Below, piece by piece: positions 61,482 to 64,000 of a stretch of DNA of 64,000 nt. The stretch's first letter is position 1, and each line of letters starts with the position of its first letter. The position numbers and the translations under genes are program-made. Source of the DNA: Psilocybe azurescens (Eukaryota; Basidiomycota; Agaricomycetes; Agaricales; Agrocybaceae); NCBI GenBank assembly GCA_023853785.1, contig JAJIRX010000648.1, positions 744,001-808,000 on the forward strand, in the 5' to 3' direction. Under the pieces are notes generated by a model. The model saw only the letters and a list, made by a program, of their open reading frames with translations, did not search any database and was not told the origin of the DNA.

Positions 61482-63433
61482 ACGAGCACGCCTGGCCCTT
61501 ACTTTCTTCCATATCGATACCATGTCATTTTGTTATACCATTCTACCATTTTATAATGTACTTTATTTGTCACTTCGTTTTCTATCCATCGATTCAATTC
61601 ATGCCTCAGAGATCCACAATGAACAGGCGGATAGAAATAATAGCACTCGACTGGTTTGGAGTGGTTGCTCGAAAAGCAAATCGCAATACTACGCGAAAAG
61701 AGTTATCGATTGCTGGTACACATGTGCATACTGTCATAGATTATTATTTTTACATATGTTCTATTGGTTAGGCATAGGTGCGAAAGTCGCATATTAATAA
61801 TAAATAGAAGATTAGGAGATCAACCGACTGTAAGATAAGATAGAATTGTCCATTGCCAATAAAACCCCCCTAAAAAATGAGAATGCCCAAGGAAATGTCC
61901 ATCGAAGAATCAATCATTTTTGGTAGCGATACAGTTGCGGGTGAATGGTGCTTTTTCGTCGAGATGTGATGACAACGAAGTCAGGATGGATGAAAGAGTT
62001 TCGTGGTTGCTTGCGAGTGGTTCGTGTGACGACCTTCCATACGCTGATGATGCGGCGTTCAAGCTGTTTGGCATAAGAGACGCGGCGGAAGTTGGCAGAA
62101 CTGAGATAGGGCAATATAAGCGGGCCATTTTAAAGGGCCGAAGGAAAGAACGTACATTGGGACTTCAGTATCAGCCATGGACATGGAGAAGCGGGGATCG
62201 CGAACGATGTAAGAAGACATGATATTCGGGATAGCGTTTTGCGAATAGGATTCACGGAAGATGTTCTTTTGGTTCGTTCGAGTCTAGAAATGTCGTTTAA
62301 CAATGTGTAGTCCGGCTACCAGCACCACTTCAGCTGAAGGAGTGAATAAGTTGGGTAGTTGAAGTTGGATGGTAGTGACAGTCAAAGGCTCGTAATCAAG
62401 TGGGGAGAGCGCGGGAGAGATGGTAATACACAGAAATGGGGCTGATCCAGATCGCAAGATGCGCAGAAACTGAGCGAGAGACTTTATAGTCTCAAGAACA
62501 AGTACAGGAACCAACATAGAGGACAGTGCAACAATAATGATACAGACACGTGTGAATGGAGAGCATTACGAAGCAGGAGAACAAGGCCTTGAGCGTGAAT
62601 GCGAAACTACACGAGTAACAGGAGCCTGTAGCGAGTTACCATAGTTCCAAGGCTGCCCATTGTCCGAGAACAATAGTTCGCGTTGTTTGTCGTTACTTGT
62701 CTTTGTTCTATTTTTAGATAGACATCAAAACATTGCTCGAACATATTATGCGTCTTATCATTCATGTCAAGCCCATTATTGCCACGCCAATAAAGTGCTG
62801 AGGCTACCCGATTATGACCGTTGCTGGAGTAAATACTGCTTTCTGTGTATCTCTGCCGAGTCCCGACACGTGCATAAACGCCAATTATGTTGACCCTGTG
62901 AGATCATACAGCAGTCCCTATTGTCTCTCTAGAATAATGATTCTGAAGCTGTATCATTAGCCTCAGTTACATTCAGCCATCGACAGCTAGTTCTGTTACC
63001 TTAGAGGTCCGACTTGACTGCATCCTATTTACCTCAGGGATCCCACATCGACAGACTTCGAGATCCTCATGGACATTACATCCTCTGGCTTCAAGCTCGT
63101 CGGTAAGAGCAAGGGCAAAGACTTTCCGAGGACTCATGGCATCTGTCTATGGAACAGAAAGATTGATAAAGTATATATACATTCCTTTAAGGATTCATAA
63201 GTTATAATAATGTGCTATACATGCCGGTGCCATGCGGCGTTTCACACCCTCTCCAAAATATAGGTAATATACGCAGCAACAGGTTCGTCAGTGAGAGTAA
63301 AGTCGGCTGTCGGTGCTCGCGTTTCGACCAACGCAAATATGTGACGTATATCGAAGAGGCATGGATGCAGTTGGCGAATATCACAACGGGGCGCGGGAGG
63401 CACCGATGGGATGGGGACGATGATGAGCAGCAT
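61482..63433. other. Intergenic or unannotated 2-kb interval
   Basis: No confident gene. Minus-strand frames at 61910-62128 and 62284-62517 (the latter beginning LVPVLVLETIKSLAQFLRIL) could be parts of a small hypothetical gene, together with a frame starting at 62221 (MSSYIVRDPRFSMSMADT). The splices joining them are not convincing. Confidence 0.4.
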
Positions 63434-64000
63434 CTAGCTCGCATCTGATATGGTGGATAGTGTTTTGCTCCACGTAACAACCTTTGGATGGGCTTGGACC
63501 TAATGAGAAAGTCGAATGAGTATGGCATAAAAATTTAAATGTAATGTAAATCAGTTACCTTAGCCGGATCAAAATTAAGAATTTGGAGACCTTCAAGGGA
63601 AGTGGCTCGCGAAAGAGCAACATAAGCTTGTCCTGCGAAAGAGAAAATTAGCAAAAACATCCATCATTCATGAAGATCACATACCCTTCTCGAAAACTTT
63701 GCCCAGGTCAACTTTGACCCGGTCTAACGTTTGACCCTGGGATTTATGGATACTCATAGCCCATGCAAGGATCAGAGGTAACTGCAAGGGTTGCCAATAC
63801 ATCTCTCTAAGGACAAAACAGGGAACTTGAATACTTACCTGCGTACGACTGACTTGCACTTCCCCACTGGGAAGTTCCACTTTCCAGGTTTCAGGCTGAA
63901 CCAGGACCCGCCGCTTGCCTCCCGGGACAAGGAATTCGACAACAGGGTACAATCTCCCTTTAGTGATGCCACCAGAACTAACCGGTTTCTTGCCGCTGGC
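63434..64000 (-). CDS. PIF1: PIF1-family DNA helicase, 3' part
   Basis: The C-terminal part of a 5'-3' DNA helicase that acts at telomeres, replication barriers and mitochondrial DNA. The gene continues beyond the right edge. Visible: [52 protein letters not shown] (helicase motif V/VI region), [20 protein letters not shown] and [13 protein letters not shown]. Introns lie after SRTQ, after VFEKG and before VQAHPKVV; the last exon ends TISDAS at 63434. These residues are standard for fungal Pif1 and Rrm3. The DNA is not part of a Helitron as far as can be seen, since no RepHel motif lies in view. Confidence 0.87.

Noticed and set aside
63434..64000. PIF1 part as evidence of a Helitron
   Set aside because: The sequence fits cellular Pif1, with introns and a normal end; no Rep motif, CTRR end or hairpin terminus is visible.

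Overview
The window is nuclear DNA from a filamentous basidiomycete, most likely a mushroom-forming agaricomycete. Genes are dense, on both strands, and split by many introns of about 45-65 nt. The gene content also fits: a DNMT5-type methyltransferase fused to a SNF2 ATPase, Zn2Cys6 regulators, F-box/LRR proteins, GH16 and fungal amidase. No rRNA, tRNA, CRISPR array or intact transposon was seen.

Layout. 0-10.6 kb: 3' end of a PP2A B-type regulatory subunit, an IK/RED spliceosomal protein, a ZW10/Dsl1 tether subunit diverging from EMC5, and a CDF zinc transporter. 10.6-13.2 kb is gene-poor. 13.2-22.3 kb: a Zn2Cys6 transcription factor, RFC3 diverging from the ubiquitin-S27a fusion, an F-box/LRR gene and the tiny PET117. 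22.5-34.4 kb: a CTD-interacting-domain protein, a PAP2 lipid phosphatase, the 7.2-kb DNMT5 gene and CRIPT. 35-41.5 kb: an F-box-associated type gene, an EFM7/NNT1-like methyltransferase, PEX7, and a mitochondrial-type sirtuin whose start lies 80 bp from that of PEX7. 41.7-47.7 kb is a block of Cys-rich genes on the minus strand. Two carry a precisely spaced C2HC module (four copies in all). One carries five tandem Zn2Cys6 clusters. 48-64 kb: a secreted GH16, NAD(P)HX dehydratase, amidase, phosphoglucomutase, a DUF676 lipase, an unknown coiled-coil gene and the 3' end of a PIF1 helicase.

The genes are mostly unrelated housekeeping functions with no shared pathway. The coherent units are divergent promoter pairs (ZW10/EMC5, RFC3/UBI-S27a, PET117/CID, PAP2/DNMT5, PEX7/sirtuin) and the Cys-rich block.

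About half of the otherwise well-conserved genes contain a one-base frameshift, usually in a homopolymer run. Essential genes such as RFC3 are included, so I read these as sequence errors rather than pseudogenes. Coordinates given for genes span all exons. Most observations come from reading the translation and splice signals by eye; family names come from remembered motifs, not searches.
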